Source: an uncultured Rubripirellula sp. | GTDB taxonomy: Bacteria; Planctomycetota; Planctomycetia; Pirellulales; Pirellulaceae | NCBI GenBank assembly: GCA_938045805.1 | Contig: CALIBL010000065.1 | Span: forward strand, 1-64,000 | DNA length: 64,000 nucleotides | Direction of reading: 5' to 3' | In this document: positions 28,943 to 38,100 of the stretch, in pieces | Position numbering within the stretch: position 1 is the first letter of the stretch | Layout of the letters: every line of letters starts with the position of its first letter | The notes under the pieces: generated by a model | Databases searched by the model: none | Seen by the model: the letters and a program-made list of their open reading frames with translations, nothing else | Told to the model about the DNA's origin: nothing | Translations under genes and position numbers: made by a program

Positions 28943-29308
28943 CACAAGTGACCTTTCGCGGTTCCCACAGAAAAGAGTTCCAATCAAAATAGCATACTGG
29001 GTATGCATAAATCCAAGACCCCTCAGCGAATAAGCATTAGGGATCTTCCCCATGAAAGATTTCACCAGCACTCAAGATCAAGTTCACCGAAATTGACGAC
29101 AACGGATCGCCAAGTTCATAAAAGACCTGAAAATCATTCTGCCAATAATGGTTTGGTTGCTAATCGCTGCTCGCAAGTCAATTCGGTGCGGCGCGGCACC
29201 ACGATCAAAAATGGAGGGCATCCTTCATCCGCTTTTGTTCCCTTCTCACCTCCAAACCGACTCCCATAACGGTGACGTCAAGATTGACTAGGACAAATCA
29301 AGAATCCC
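28943..29308. other. Intergenic region between the SMP-30 and TatD-like genes
   Basis: 366 bases with no reading frame that I can support. It must carry the promoter of the SMP-30 gene on the minus strand. I see no terminator-like hairpin with a T-run, and no repeat. Confidence 0.35.
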
Positions 29309-30121
29309 TTAGGTTCGCGGCTTAAAAGAAAAGTTCTGGCTCTGCGAGAAAAAAGCGATCGGGTTGTCATAAACCACTTTGCGAATGAGCGTCTCGCTGT
29401 GTCCGCGTCGCCGCATTTCAAAAATCAAATCCGGAACAGCTGTGGGTTTGCTTGGCCCCCAATCACCGGCCGAGTTGACCAGCAACCGCTCCCCACCAAC
29501 CTGCTCAATCATGTCGGCTGCACGTTCTGGGGTGCATTTGGTAACTGGGTAGAGCGTCATTCCAGCCCAGAAACCGCGATCGAGCACTTCTGATATCGTG
29601 TGCTCTTCGACATGGTCCACCAGAACACGCGTCGGATCAATACGCTGGTCATCGCACAGCATATCCAAAATCATCCGAGTACCTTGGTATTTATCTTCTA
29701 GGTGAGGTGTGTGAATCAGAATCTGTTGCTGGTATTTCACCGCGAGATCCAGATGCTCTAGGAACACGGTTGCTTCGTTCTTCGTGTTCTTATTAAGTCC
29801 GATCTCTCCGATCCCCAACACGTTGGGACGATCAATGAACTCGGGGATCATCGCGATAACATCACGGGAAAGTGAGACGTTCTCCGCTTCTTTCGCATTG
29901 ATGCACAACCATGTGAAATGCTGAATGCCGTACTGAGCGGCTCGTTTTGGTTCGACATCGGTTAACTGGTGAAAATAATCGCGAAACCCATCGACGCTGC
30001 CACGGTCAAACCCGGCCCAGAAAGCCGGTTCACTCATCGCCACACATCCCATACGGGCGAGCGTGGCGTAGTCGTCGGTGGTTCGAGAAACCATGTGAAT
30101 GTGGGGATCGATGTAGTCCAT
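29309..30121 (-). CDS. TatD-related metal-dependent hydrolase
   Basis: A 270-residue amidohydrolase-fold protein. Metal ligands are evident: the HxH motif in YIDPHIHMVS at the N-terminus, Glu in LGIGEIGLNK, His in ILIHTPHLED, His in VLVDHVEEH and Asp in LLVNSAGDWG. The overall order matches TatD-type DNases and phosphotriesterase-like lactonases, but the closing part is EboB-like in my memory, so DNase activity should not be assumed. There is no signal peptide. It is the first gene of a possible minus-strand unit. The small 86-residue gene lies 119 nt upstream on the same strand. Confidence 0.87.
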   Translation of the reverse strand: MDYIDPHIHMVSRTTDDYATLARMGCVAMSEPAFWAGFDRGSVDGFRDYFHQLTDVEPKRAAQYGIQHFTWLCINAKEAENVSLSRDVIAMIPEFIDRPNVLGIGEIGLNKNTKNEATVFLEHLDLAVKYQQQILIHTPHLEDKYQGTRMILDMLCDDQRIDPTRVLVDHVEEHTISEVLDRGFWAGMTLYPVTKCTPERAADMIEQVGGERLLVNSAGDWGPSKPTAVPDLIFEMRRRGHSETLIRKVVYDNPIAFFSQSQNFSFKPRT

Positions 30122-30240
30122 GGATTGATTCTGTCTGTCGTTCAGATAAACGGTTTGATGGAAAGAGCACGTTGCCTCATCACGGCAGGTCGAGGCGTAA
30201 AATCCGAAAAAATGGAATGAAGGCGACAGGGAGTTCGAAA

Positions 30241-30501
30241 TCAGATCCCGAAGTCATTTCGCCAAGCGTCTTCGTATTCTCGAGAAAACAGCTTTTGCAA
30301 ACGCTCGGCTCGGTCGCTTCCGGAAGACAGTAAGATTCCGATCGCTTGGTCAACTTTCTCGCGCCGTTTCTTGGAGAGGTCACTGAAGTCTCCTGCATCG
30401 CCTTGTGCCCGTTCGATTCGGTCCAAAGTCGCAGCAACCTCCAACAACTTGGCTCGCACTTCTAAAAAGGTGCCATCCAAGATTTCCTCGGCGTTTTGCA
30501 T
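30241..30501 (-). CDS. Small conserved-looking alpha-helical protein (86 aa)
   Basis: I do not recognise a named family. The sequence is a clean helical protein of Glu/Arg/Leu-rich heptads (EVRAKLLEVAATLDRIERAQ), an acidic-basic middle (GDFSDLSKKRREKVDQAIGIL) and an aromatic tail (EYEDAWRNDFGI). A GAAAGAGAG purine stretch sits just upstream of its ATG. The composition and codon use argue for a real gene. It resembles small cytoplasmic planctomycete proteins of unknown role. It may be cotranscribed with the TatD-like gene. Confidence 0.65.
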   Translation of the reverse strand: MQNAEEILDGTFLEVRAKLLEVAATLDRIERAQGDAGDFSDLSKKRREKVDQAIGILLSSGSDRAERLQKLFSREYEDAWRNDFGI

Positions 30502-31189
30502 CTCAACTCTCTTTCTTCGCCAACAAGCATCAAATTTTCAAGGTGGACGCGCCAACCCAGTACAGTCATGTGGGTACAGCCAAGTGGGAACCGAGGCCAC
30601 CCCAGCGGCAGATCGAAACCTCATTCTGACAATGAAAACAGGAATCGACCGGACCCAAAAGTATAACCTGTTCTCCTTGTTCATACCTCCCCAGCGTTCC
30701 CGAAATCTACAATGCCATCCGCGTTGCTAGGCACGGCTTGCCAGTGCCGAATGATGAGATGGGTGTTTTGTCGCAATTAAAGGCGTAAAACTAAATTGAG
30801 CATGAATGAACGCTTGATCCATTTCGGGAATCGTCGTTGGAACGGAAATCACCTCTGAAAGCAGGTGAGGTTCTTGCGACTCGGACCGAAAGAGTAAAAA
30901 CAGAGAAAATAGGTCAACTGCTCGACCCAACAAAGACTTTCCGGCCTTGTCAGAGTTTGTGGAATTGCGAACACTAGACGTTACGGAATGGCGGTGCCTG
31001 AGTGCAAAGAGGCCGATGGGAGTCACTGAGTTAACTTCTAACCGGAAAAATTGCATGAAGTCCGTGTCAGCAACGCTGCTGCAGGCGGTAGATAGCAGCC
31101 CCATTTTGTAGAGAACAGCTTTAAAAGATCGAAACCTAAGTCGATTAAGGCATCGATCCTCAATCGATTAAGACAGTGAAAGACTCCGC
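30502..31189. promoter_or_regulatory. Long region upstream of the clpP pair
   Basis: 688 bases between the divergent 86-residue gene and clpP. A minus-strand frame of 125 residues (30727-31104) has no recognisable features and I treat it as chance. The 50 bases before the clpP start contain a direct repeat TCGATTAAG at 31141-31149 and 31164-31172, 23 bases apart (two helical turns). That could be a regulator site, as clp genes are often stress controlled. Confidence 0.35.
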
Positions 31190-31828
31190 ATGAATTTTCC
31201 AATCTCCGGCAACCATCCCGCCAACGAGATTCTCAACAGCCACGCCTACCAATCCTATCAACGCCAGAGACAACTCACTCTCGGTGACCTTTTGCTGGAG
31301 AATCGAATTGTTTTTCTCCAAGGCGAAATTCATTACGCGAATGCGAACGATGTCGTCATGAAGCTGCTGTACCTACAGAGCGAAAACCGGCGTAAGGACA
31401 TTCACTTTTACATCAATTCGCCGGGCGGCAGCGTGACGGCGACACTGGCAATCTACGACACCATGCAAATACTGTCCTGTCCTGTAGCCACTTACTGCGT
31501 CGGTGAAGCTTGCAGTGGGGCCGCAGTGCTTCTAGTCGGTGGCTCAAAAGGCAAACGCACATGCCTTCCACATAGCCGCGTGATGATGCACCAACCGATG
31601 GGCGGAGTCGGTGGACAGGTTAGCGATATTGAAATCCAAGCGGCCGAAATGTTCCGCTATCGAGACGTCCTCAACGATATCATCAGCAAACATACCGGAA
31701 AGTCGGTTGAGCAGATTGCAAAGGATACCGACCGAGACTTCTTCCTCAACGCAGAAGAAGCGAAAGAGTATGGGCTTGTCGACGACATTCTCTCCAAACC
31801 ACCCGCCGACGACGCGGAAGAATCCTGA
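31190..31828 (+). CDS. clpP: ATP-dependent Clp protease proteolytic subunit, divergent paralogue 1
   Basis: ClpP forms the tetradecameric chamber that degrades substrates fed by Clp ATPases. The triad Ser109, His134 and Asp183 is present in GEACSGAAVLL, VMMHQP and DTDRDFFLN. However the nucleophile loop is CSGAA rather than the usual ASMGA seen in the next gene, so geometry or partner choice may differ. The N-terminus (first 28 residues) is longer than usual and Gln/Tyr-rich. It is followed by a second clpP after 114 nt, suggesting a two-subunit or hetero-oligomeric protease. Confidence 0.95.
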   Translation: MNFPISGNHPANEILNSHAYQSYQRQRQLTLGDLLLENRIVFLQGEIHYANANDVVMKLLYLQSENRRKDIHFYINSPGGSVTATLAIYDTMQILSCPVATYCVGEACSGAAVLLVGGSKGKRTCLPHSRVMMHQPMGGVGGQVSDIEIQAAEMFRYRDVLNDIISKHTGKSVEQIAKDTDRDFFLNAEEAKEYGLVDDILSKPPADDAEES

Positions 31829-31838
31829 TGAGACGCTG

Positions 31839-31882
31839 GCCGGAATCGCTTCCCAGTGATTTGCTGTGGGCCAAATTCCGGC
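31839..31882 (+). promoter_or_regulatory. Stem-loop between the two clpP genes
   Basis: GCCGGAAT (31839-31846) pairs perfectly with ATTCCGGC (31875-31882). Inside it CCCA and TGGG can make a second short stem. There is no T-run after it, so a processing site or attenuator is more likely than a rho-independent terminator. It lies 11 nt after the clpP1 stop. Confidence 0.5.
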
Positions 31883-31942
31883 GGTGATTAAGCAGAGATT
31901 ACAAACCAGTCATCATTCATTCCAAACAGAGATATCCCAGAT

Positions 31943-32533
31943 ATGCCACCGATTCCCTACGTCGTCGAAAAAAGCGGTCGTGAAGAACGAGTTTACGACA
32001 TCTATAGTCGCCTCCTGAAGGACCGAATCATCTTCCTCGGGCAGCAAGTGGATGACCATATTGCCAACGCATTGGTCGCCCAAATGCTCTTCCTTCAGTC
32101 GGATGATCCAAAAGCTGATATTCATCTTTATATCAACAGCCCCGGTGGAAGTATCACCGCCGGCATGGCCATCTACGACACGATGCAATTCGTATCGTGC
32201 GATGTCGCGACCTACTGCATTGGTCAAGCAGCCTCCATGGGTGCTGCACTTTTGACTGCAGGTGCAAAGGGGAAACGATTCGCACTCCCCAACGCCCGGA
32301 TCATGATTCACCAGCCGCTTGCGGGCATGCAGGGCACTGCGAGAGAAGTGGAAATTCATGTCGAAGAGTTACGCCGCATCAAACAACGCATGAACGAACT
32401 AATGATCGAACACACCGGTCATTCGCTCGAAAAGATCGAACAAGACACCGATCGAGATCGCTTCATGTCCGCTGACGAAGCGTGTGAGTATGGCCTGATT
32501 GATAAGGTTGTCAGCAAAATTGACGAGAAGTAA
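31943..32533 (+). CDS. clpP: ATP-dependent Clp protease proteolytic subunit, canonical paralogue 2
   Basis: A canonical 196-residue ClpP with triad Ser98 ([11 protein letters not shown]), His123 (IMIHQP) and Asp172 (DTDRDRFMS). [19 protein letters not shown] is the standard oxyanion and handle region. The N-terminus ([16 protein letters not shown]) carries the axial-loop sequence typical of active ClpP. It follows clpP1 in tandem with a hairpin between them. No clpX or clpA is visible in this window. Confidence 0.97.
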   Translation: MPPIPYVVEKSGREERVYDIYSRLLKDRIIFLGQQVDDHIANALVAQMLFLQSDDPKADIHLYINSPGGSITAGMAIYDTMQFVSCDVATYCIGQAASMGAALLTAGAKGKRFALPNARIMIHQPLAGMQGTAREVEIHVEELRRIKQRMNELMIEHTGHSLEKIEQDTDRDRFMSADEACEYGLIDKVVSKIDEK

Positions 32534-32621
32534 ATGTTCTGATTGATTCCGGCAAGCATTCAACCCGGAAAGTATCGAAGCGGGGCACCCAGCTGCCCTG
32601 CGTCTCTCCAAGGTGGTCACG

Positions 32622-33764
32622 ATGCGAACCCGGATTCATGGTCACCGGCCATTAAACTGGCTGATTCTTATCGTGATTCATGGGCTGACGAATCACGGCA
32701 CTGCGCAGCTGACCCACCAATCCAACTCTGAACGCACGTCCATCTTCGAAAACGGGCAACACGTTCTCACCTACAACGCTGCGCACCTCAGCAAGGATGG
32801 CAAGTGGCCACGCGCGAACTACGTGCATCCGCTGGTGAACCCGTTGGGCGAGGTGATTACCGAAGATTTCCCTGCAGACCATCCTCACCACCGTGGGATC
32901 TTCTGGGCCTGGCATCAACTTTGGCTTCTGGACAAACAACTGGGAGATGCGTGGGCGTGCGAGGGATTTCAGTGGAATCCAAGGTCGTCTCGGACCTACC
33001 ACACTCAAGAAATGATCGTCATCGCAAATGAACTCACTTGGTCGGCTCTTGATCGGACCGAGTTGATCCAGTCGTCGACAGCGGCACACGCAGCGATGGA
33101 CCCGACGATCACTGGAAAATCGACCTCCGAATTCAATTCCCAAAAAGTCGAGTACGTCGACGTGATCGATGAGCAAAATTGGATTTATGTTCACTCAGCA
33201 ACGGAAAACATTCGCGTCATTGATTTTTTTATCACTCTAGCAGCCAAACAAGATGGAGTACGCATTGGCGGTAGTGAAGACGCGAAAGGTTACGGTGGAT
33301 TTTCTGTGCGACTCGAACTAGATGGCTCGGAAGTCTTTCAATCAAATGAGCAAGACATCACGCCCCACACTCAAGCGATTACAGCCGGCCATTGGCTCGA
33401 TATTAGCCGACAAAACTCGGGGCTCGCGATCATCAACCACTCAGGTAATCCGGGACTTCAGCAGGATCGGGCTGATTGGATTCTTCGACGGCGAAACAGC
33501 ATGCAGAACGCCGTTTATCCGGGACAGCATCCAGTCCTCATTCCAAAAGATCAACCGCTTCAATTCGGCTATCGCTTGGTACTGCATGATGGCACCGTCG
33601 AATCAGAGCAACTCCGTCAACTCTCAGTTGCCTTTGAAAAGGTCCTCCCACCTTGGAGCATGAACAGCCAATACAATCTGGACGTACGCACGCGGCGAAC
33701 CAGACCTGTGCAATCATGGCTCCAGAAACGATTCCACAGTGGTGTAAAGAGCACGGCTGATTAA
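32622..33764 (+). CDS. DUF6807 (PmoA-like) family protein, secreted
   Basis: From the ATG at 32622, preceded by AAGGTGG, the product has 380 residues. A leader with a hydrophobic core (LNWLILIVIHGLTNHGTAQ) implies export. The family signature is VHPLVNPLGEVITEDFPADH followed by PHHRGIFWAWHQL. This is the DUF6807 family, sometimes annotated as methane oxygenase PmoA, although that label is historical and not evidence of monooxygenase activity. Such proteins are abundant in planctomycetes next to sugar genes. Its stop interleaves with that of the convergent dehydrogenase gene in a TTAA palindrome. Confidence 0.85.
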   Translation: MRTRIHGHRPLNWLILIVIHGLTNHGTAQLTHQSNSERTSIFENGQHVLTYNAAHLSKDGKWPRANYVHPLVNPLGEVITEDFPADHPHHRGIFWAWHQLWLLDKQLGDAWACEGFQWNPRSSRTYHTQEMIVIANELTWSALDRTELIQSSTAAHAAMDPTITGKSTSEFNSQKVEYVDVIDEQNWIYVHSATENIRVIDFFITLAAKQDGVRIGGSEDAKGYGGFSVRLELDGSEVFQSNEQDITPHTQAITAGHWLDISRQNSGLAIINHSGNPGLQQDRADWILRRRNSMQNAVYPGQHPVLIPKDQPLQFGYRLVLHDGTVESEQLRQLSVAFEKVLPPWSMNSQYNLDVRTRRTRPVQSWLQKRFHSGVKSTAD

Positions 33765-34957
33765 GTTGATGCTCGAAAGGATGATGATAAACGAAGTCCG
33801 ATTTCAGGATCAGTCATCACGGCAGTAGCTAGGTGGCACGCTGACGCCCCCGCAGCAAGATATTTTGCAACCTGTTCCGCTGCATGAACCCCACCCACAC
33901 CAATCAGCTTGATCGCACTTCCCGACTCCACCACCGCGTTTGAAAAGCGTTCCACTTGCTCACATGACGCGTGGAAGATGGCGTCCCCGCATATACCTCG
34001 ACGCTCTCCGTCAAACAAAAACCTGCCGTCAAAGTCAGCAACTGAGGCGGCTAAACTGTTTGTCATCGACAAACCATCGACCACTCCATCAAGCGACCGA
34101 ACCAACTCCCTAGCGGATTGCAAATCAGGCTGGTACCCAATCTTGATAACTAAGGGTACATCCCCAATTCGTCCGCGAATCTCCGACGCAACCAACCTCG
34201 CTTGATCAGCGTCCTGATATAGCTGGCCATCACAAGTCATGACATTTGGGCACGAAAAATTAGCCTCAATCACGTCTGCACCGCTTTGGGCCGCCCATGA
34301 AGCGCATTTTGCATAATCACTCGCCAACTCCTCTAGTCCCCAACCATCCTGTTGGCTACCGACAACCGATACGGACAAGACTTGATCATGTCGCAAGCAT
34401 TCTCTTGTAAACTCCACATCGCGACGCCAAACCTCAGGCGAACTCGACGGCATACCGAACGAGACCGCCCACGATCCGTTCATTCTTTCGCCACGCTTCA
34501 CCATTGCCTCATCACCGCACATTTTTGAACTCTGCACCGGGACGAGATTGGGCATTTCGTAGCACTCGCGCGCTGAACTCCGCACGGTCTTATAGGTCAA
34601 CACATCAAAGCCTTGAGCCGCATAGTACAGACACCACGCACTATTGAGTAACGGGCCGGCAGCAATTCCAAGCGGTGATGCGACGGGAATCCCCATGAAA
34701 TCCCAACCGCCCCCATTCTCGACAGCGGCGGAAGACGGCCCAGCGGAAGACGAGACATTCGATTGCGAAGAAACACTCGCGTCACTAACCGATCCCTCCT
34801 GAACGGGCAGATCTGGAGGGTGATCATAATTCCAGCGATAGCTCTTGGACGCGTCATACCGAACGATATTCCCGCTAACCTCGACATATCGGGCAGCGTT
34901 GTCTCTGCTGTTTTGCTGCTCAGGCGGCTCACAACTTCCTGACTCTGACTCCGCCAT
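33761..34957 (-). CDS. Dihydroorotate dehydrogenase-like flavoprotein
   Basis: A FMN-binding TIM barrel of the dihydroorotate/dihydropyrimidine dehydrogenase group. Signatures are MGIPVASPLGIAAGPLLNS, YKTVRSSARECYEMPNLV, EANFSCPNVM, PLVIKIGYQP, GLSMTNSLAAS and LIGVGGVHAAEQVAKYLAAG. The first ~75 residues are a Ser/Ala-rich extension (SVSDASVSSQSNVSSSAGPS) not usual in PyrD. It may be a PyrD or a paralogue with another pyrimidine or cofactor substrate. No pyr operon is nearby. It overlaps the DUF6807 gene by 4 nt in convergent orientation. Confidence 0.87.
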   Translation of the reverse strand: MAESESGSCEPPEQQNSRDNAARYVEVSGNIVRYDASKSYRWNYDHPPDLPVQEGSVSDASVSSQSNVSSSAGPSSAAVENGGGWDFMGIPVASPLGIAAGPLLNSAWCLYYAAQGFDVLTYKTVRSSARECYEMPNLVPVQSSKMCGDEAMVKRGERMNGSWAVSFGMPSSSPEVWRRDVEFTRECLRHDQVLSVSVVGSQQDGWGLEELASDYAKCASWAAQSGADVIEANFSCPNVMTCDGQLYQDADQARLVASEIRGRIGDVPLVIKIGYQPDLQSARELVRSLDGVVDGLSMTNSLAASVADFDGRFLFDGERRGICGDAIFHASCEQVERFSNAVVESGSAIKLIGVGGVHAAEQVAKYLAAGASACHLATAVMTDPEIGLRLSSSFRAST

Positions 34958-35083
34958 ACCGTTTGCTCCTCGATCCTGATCAAAATCGTTCAGTCATGTT
35001 GTCGCACACAAATCTCACTGCAAACCATTTTCACTTCTAGCGATCATCTTTGCAGAGAATCAGTTGCTTTGCTAATCCGGAAT

Positions 35084-35112
35084 AAAAAAAGCAGTCGGAC
35101 AAATCCGACTGC
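35084..35112 (-). terminator. Rho-independent terminator after the ThuA/cytochrome gene
   Basis: A perfect 9-bp stem GCAGTCGGA / TCCGACTGC (35091-35099 and 35104-35112) with a 4-nt loop. Read on the minus strand it is followed directly by seven T residues (A-run at 35084-35090). It lies 82 nt beyond the stop of the upstream minus-strand gene, which it should end. Confidence 0.9.
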
Positions 35113-35193
35113 TTGATGAATCCTCGAGATATTCCTTTGAAGATTGCGAGTCGAGCTGATATCGATAACTCAACTCGACTCATTTACCAATGT

Positions 35194-38100
35194 CTAATGC
35201 ACAGCGGCCGAAGCAAGTGGCTCAACTGTGATAGCAACGACAATCGGTGCTGTAGGATCATCACCCTTCACAAGCTCGATGGTTTTAACAACCTTGTCAG
35301 TCTTTGGCTTAACCTCAAGATAGCGAATCTGCTGCCCGCGAACACTCATGGCAAAATCAGAGCCGGGAACATCAACGCGACGAATGTAATCTGCAAAGTG
35401 AACGGCATTAAGCAAAGGATGATCTTCAGTAGAACCATCCTCCAAATGCAACCGGACAATCATCGATGTTGATTTATCACCATGAGCAGGGAAGCCCCAA
35501 CCACTGATACCACTGAGCATGTGGATCGACTTCAAAGCTGCATTACAAGGCACTTCAACCGACTTAGGCATCGATGGAGGCAGGGTTCCGCGTGGGCCAT
35601 TAAGTAAAACGATATTGGGCACACTCTTGCCTTGGGGATCGACAAGTTGGAACGGCACTTGGCCAACCATTTTCGGAGACCAATCGTCAAAGACAATTCG
35701 ATCCGGTCCGTTGTCACCATCGTGGAACAACCCTTTCGTACTAACGGCAGTAACTGCCCTGCCGAGTGGCAGAGGAAGGTAGGCTCCTTTGTCAGTCAAG
35801 AACTCCAGCAAATCAGTAAAGCCTTTCTCGTCAATCTGCTTCTCGAAACCTTCAGGCATCACCGACTTTTTGGAGGCCACTAACTCCTCAATATCCTCCC
35901 GGAGCACAACCTGTTTTTTCCCCTGGGCGTCGTAGATTTCGATTGCCGTCTGCGTTTCAGACGCGAGCAGACCATTCATGACCAAGCCATCAACGGTCAG
36001 AACGGAGTAGCTTCTGTAGTTACCTTCAACGCTTCGGCTTGGGTCAAGTATATGCGTGAGCAATTCTTCCTTGGGATGCACCGCCATTCCGGTTAGATCA
36101 GGTCCGACCTGATTCCCCTCACCACGATGCATGTGGCAGTTCGCACAATTTTTGGTGTACACCAATTTACCTTGGGCAACATCACCACTCTGTTTGGTCA
36201 CCTTCATCAAACCCTCGAGCACGGCAACACGGTCCGGGCTGGGAACCCCACCCGCATTAGCAAGAACCTTCTTTGCTTGCTCACTGATTTCTTTTCTTGG
36301 ATGTGCCAACAACGCTTGTTGCTGGTCCAAGGCCAAGTCCGTGCGATCAAGATCACCTTTGGCCAATGCAACCAACAGAGCTTGGGTGCTTTCAGGTCGC
36401 GAAAGCATGACTCGAATCGCAGCCGAACGTGTTGTCGGGGTCATGGTTGGAACAAACTCAACAATCGATTCACCCACCGAAGCGGCACGACTGCGTTGCA
36501 AGGCCGAAACCAAACCAACGGCGGTTTTTTGGTCGGTACGTCCGGTGATGCTTTCCAAGATCTTGTCAATCACATCACCGTCATCAACCATCAATCCAAT
36601 CAATTCGGTCGCAGCATCGACTCGTGACTGACCTTCGGCTTCCTCGTCGGATGCGATCTTGAGCAACGAAGCCGCGATCATTTTTGCGTTCTCGGCGAGC
36701 TTCTTACTTCCCAGAGCTGCTGCGAGCCGAATCAACTGACCTTTACCACCCGCATCCAGCTTTTCAAAGACAGCGAGTAATTGATCGTCTGCTTTGGCCG
36801 GTAAGCTTGCCGGCGTATCCTTCGGCCAGCCGCTGGTCCAACCAGCGATGATGGCAGAACGCACCCCTGCGGGAGCACCGGCCAGTACCGCAAGAACCTT
36901 TGCCACCGCCTTACTATCAGCAGAACGCGCCATGTGTTCTGAGACCGTCGCAATGGTTTGAGCGATGGCTTCATTGGCGTCTTCAAGATGACATGCGAGT
37001 ACCAAGAATTCGCCACTGTTAGCAGCTGCCGCTGCGGTTGCCGCATCTCGCATCCAGCGATCAGAACGGTTCTTTTTGGAACCTAGGCTGCCCAAAGCGA
37101 CCTCCGCATTTCCTGCCGACTCTGGCATCTCTGTCAGAGCAAGCAGAGTTGATAGTCGCACCTGAGCATCTTTTGATGAAATTGTTTCTGAAGCCAGCAA
37201 CATCTCTCGCCCAGCTTCAGTTCGAGGCAGAACTTCTACTGCCGTACGGACAACTCCAGAGGAAGGATGCTTAAGGGATGCTTTCAACAAGCGTTGCGCT
37301 CGATCTCCTTCCAAAAGCCCCAGCCAGTGCAGTGTTCGCAATGCGTGAATCGAACCCACATTCAGCCCCACTTCATCGACTTCGCCGTTCATAGCAAGCT
37401 TCATCAGGGAAACCCCAACCGAAGTATCTTTCCTCTCGATCAGAAGTCGTTGCGCGTGACGACGCCAGAGCATGTTGGGATGCGACAGAGCGGCGACCAA
37501 TTCCTCTGAACTCGCCTCACCCAACGAGAACGGCTCCACCTCATCCCCGTAAACGACACGATAAACTCGGCCGAATTTCTTATCACGAAGATCGGTCACG
37601 TACGCATTGCCTGGTCCGGTCTGGAAGCCAACCGGCGTTGGATTGTGCTGCACGATGTAGTTGTACCAGTCCAGAACCCAAACATTGCCATCGGGTCCAA
37701 CTTCGGCCATGATGGGAGCAGCCCATTCATCATCGCTCGCGACCAAGTTCGCAGGGCTTGTCGATCGATATCCAGCCCCATCACGAGTCAAAGCAAACGT
37801 GCCAACGAGGTGACCGGTAGGACCAGCGACAAAGGCTGTACGGTTCCAATAAGCCTGCGGGTACCGGCGCGCAGTATAAAGTGCATGTCCTGCCGCAGCG
37901 GTGTATCCGCCGTGTTGATCCACCTGGCGAATTTTATCCGTAATCGCTGAAAATCGGTGAGTGTCCGCGATCCCGTGCAGGACCGATGACGTCCAACCTC
38001 TTACCCGCTCGTAATACCGGTTGGCGATCGGCATGAACTCACTCGGATTTCGATTTGCGGTGGAACCAAATAGCAAACCCTCTTCGCTGAGACCAACGCC

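Noticed and set aside
30727..31104. 125-residue minus-strand frame upstream of clpP1
   Set aside because: It is Ser/His-rich with no recognisable motif. The region is more likely regulatory.
36127..36631. Two 166-residue plus-strand frames inside the ThuA/cytochrome gene
   Set aside because: They are antisense shadows of the coding frame with its heme motif CANCH at 1162-1166 and no independent features.
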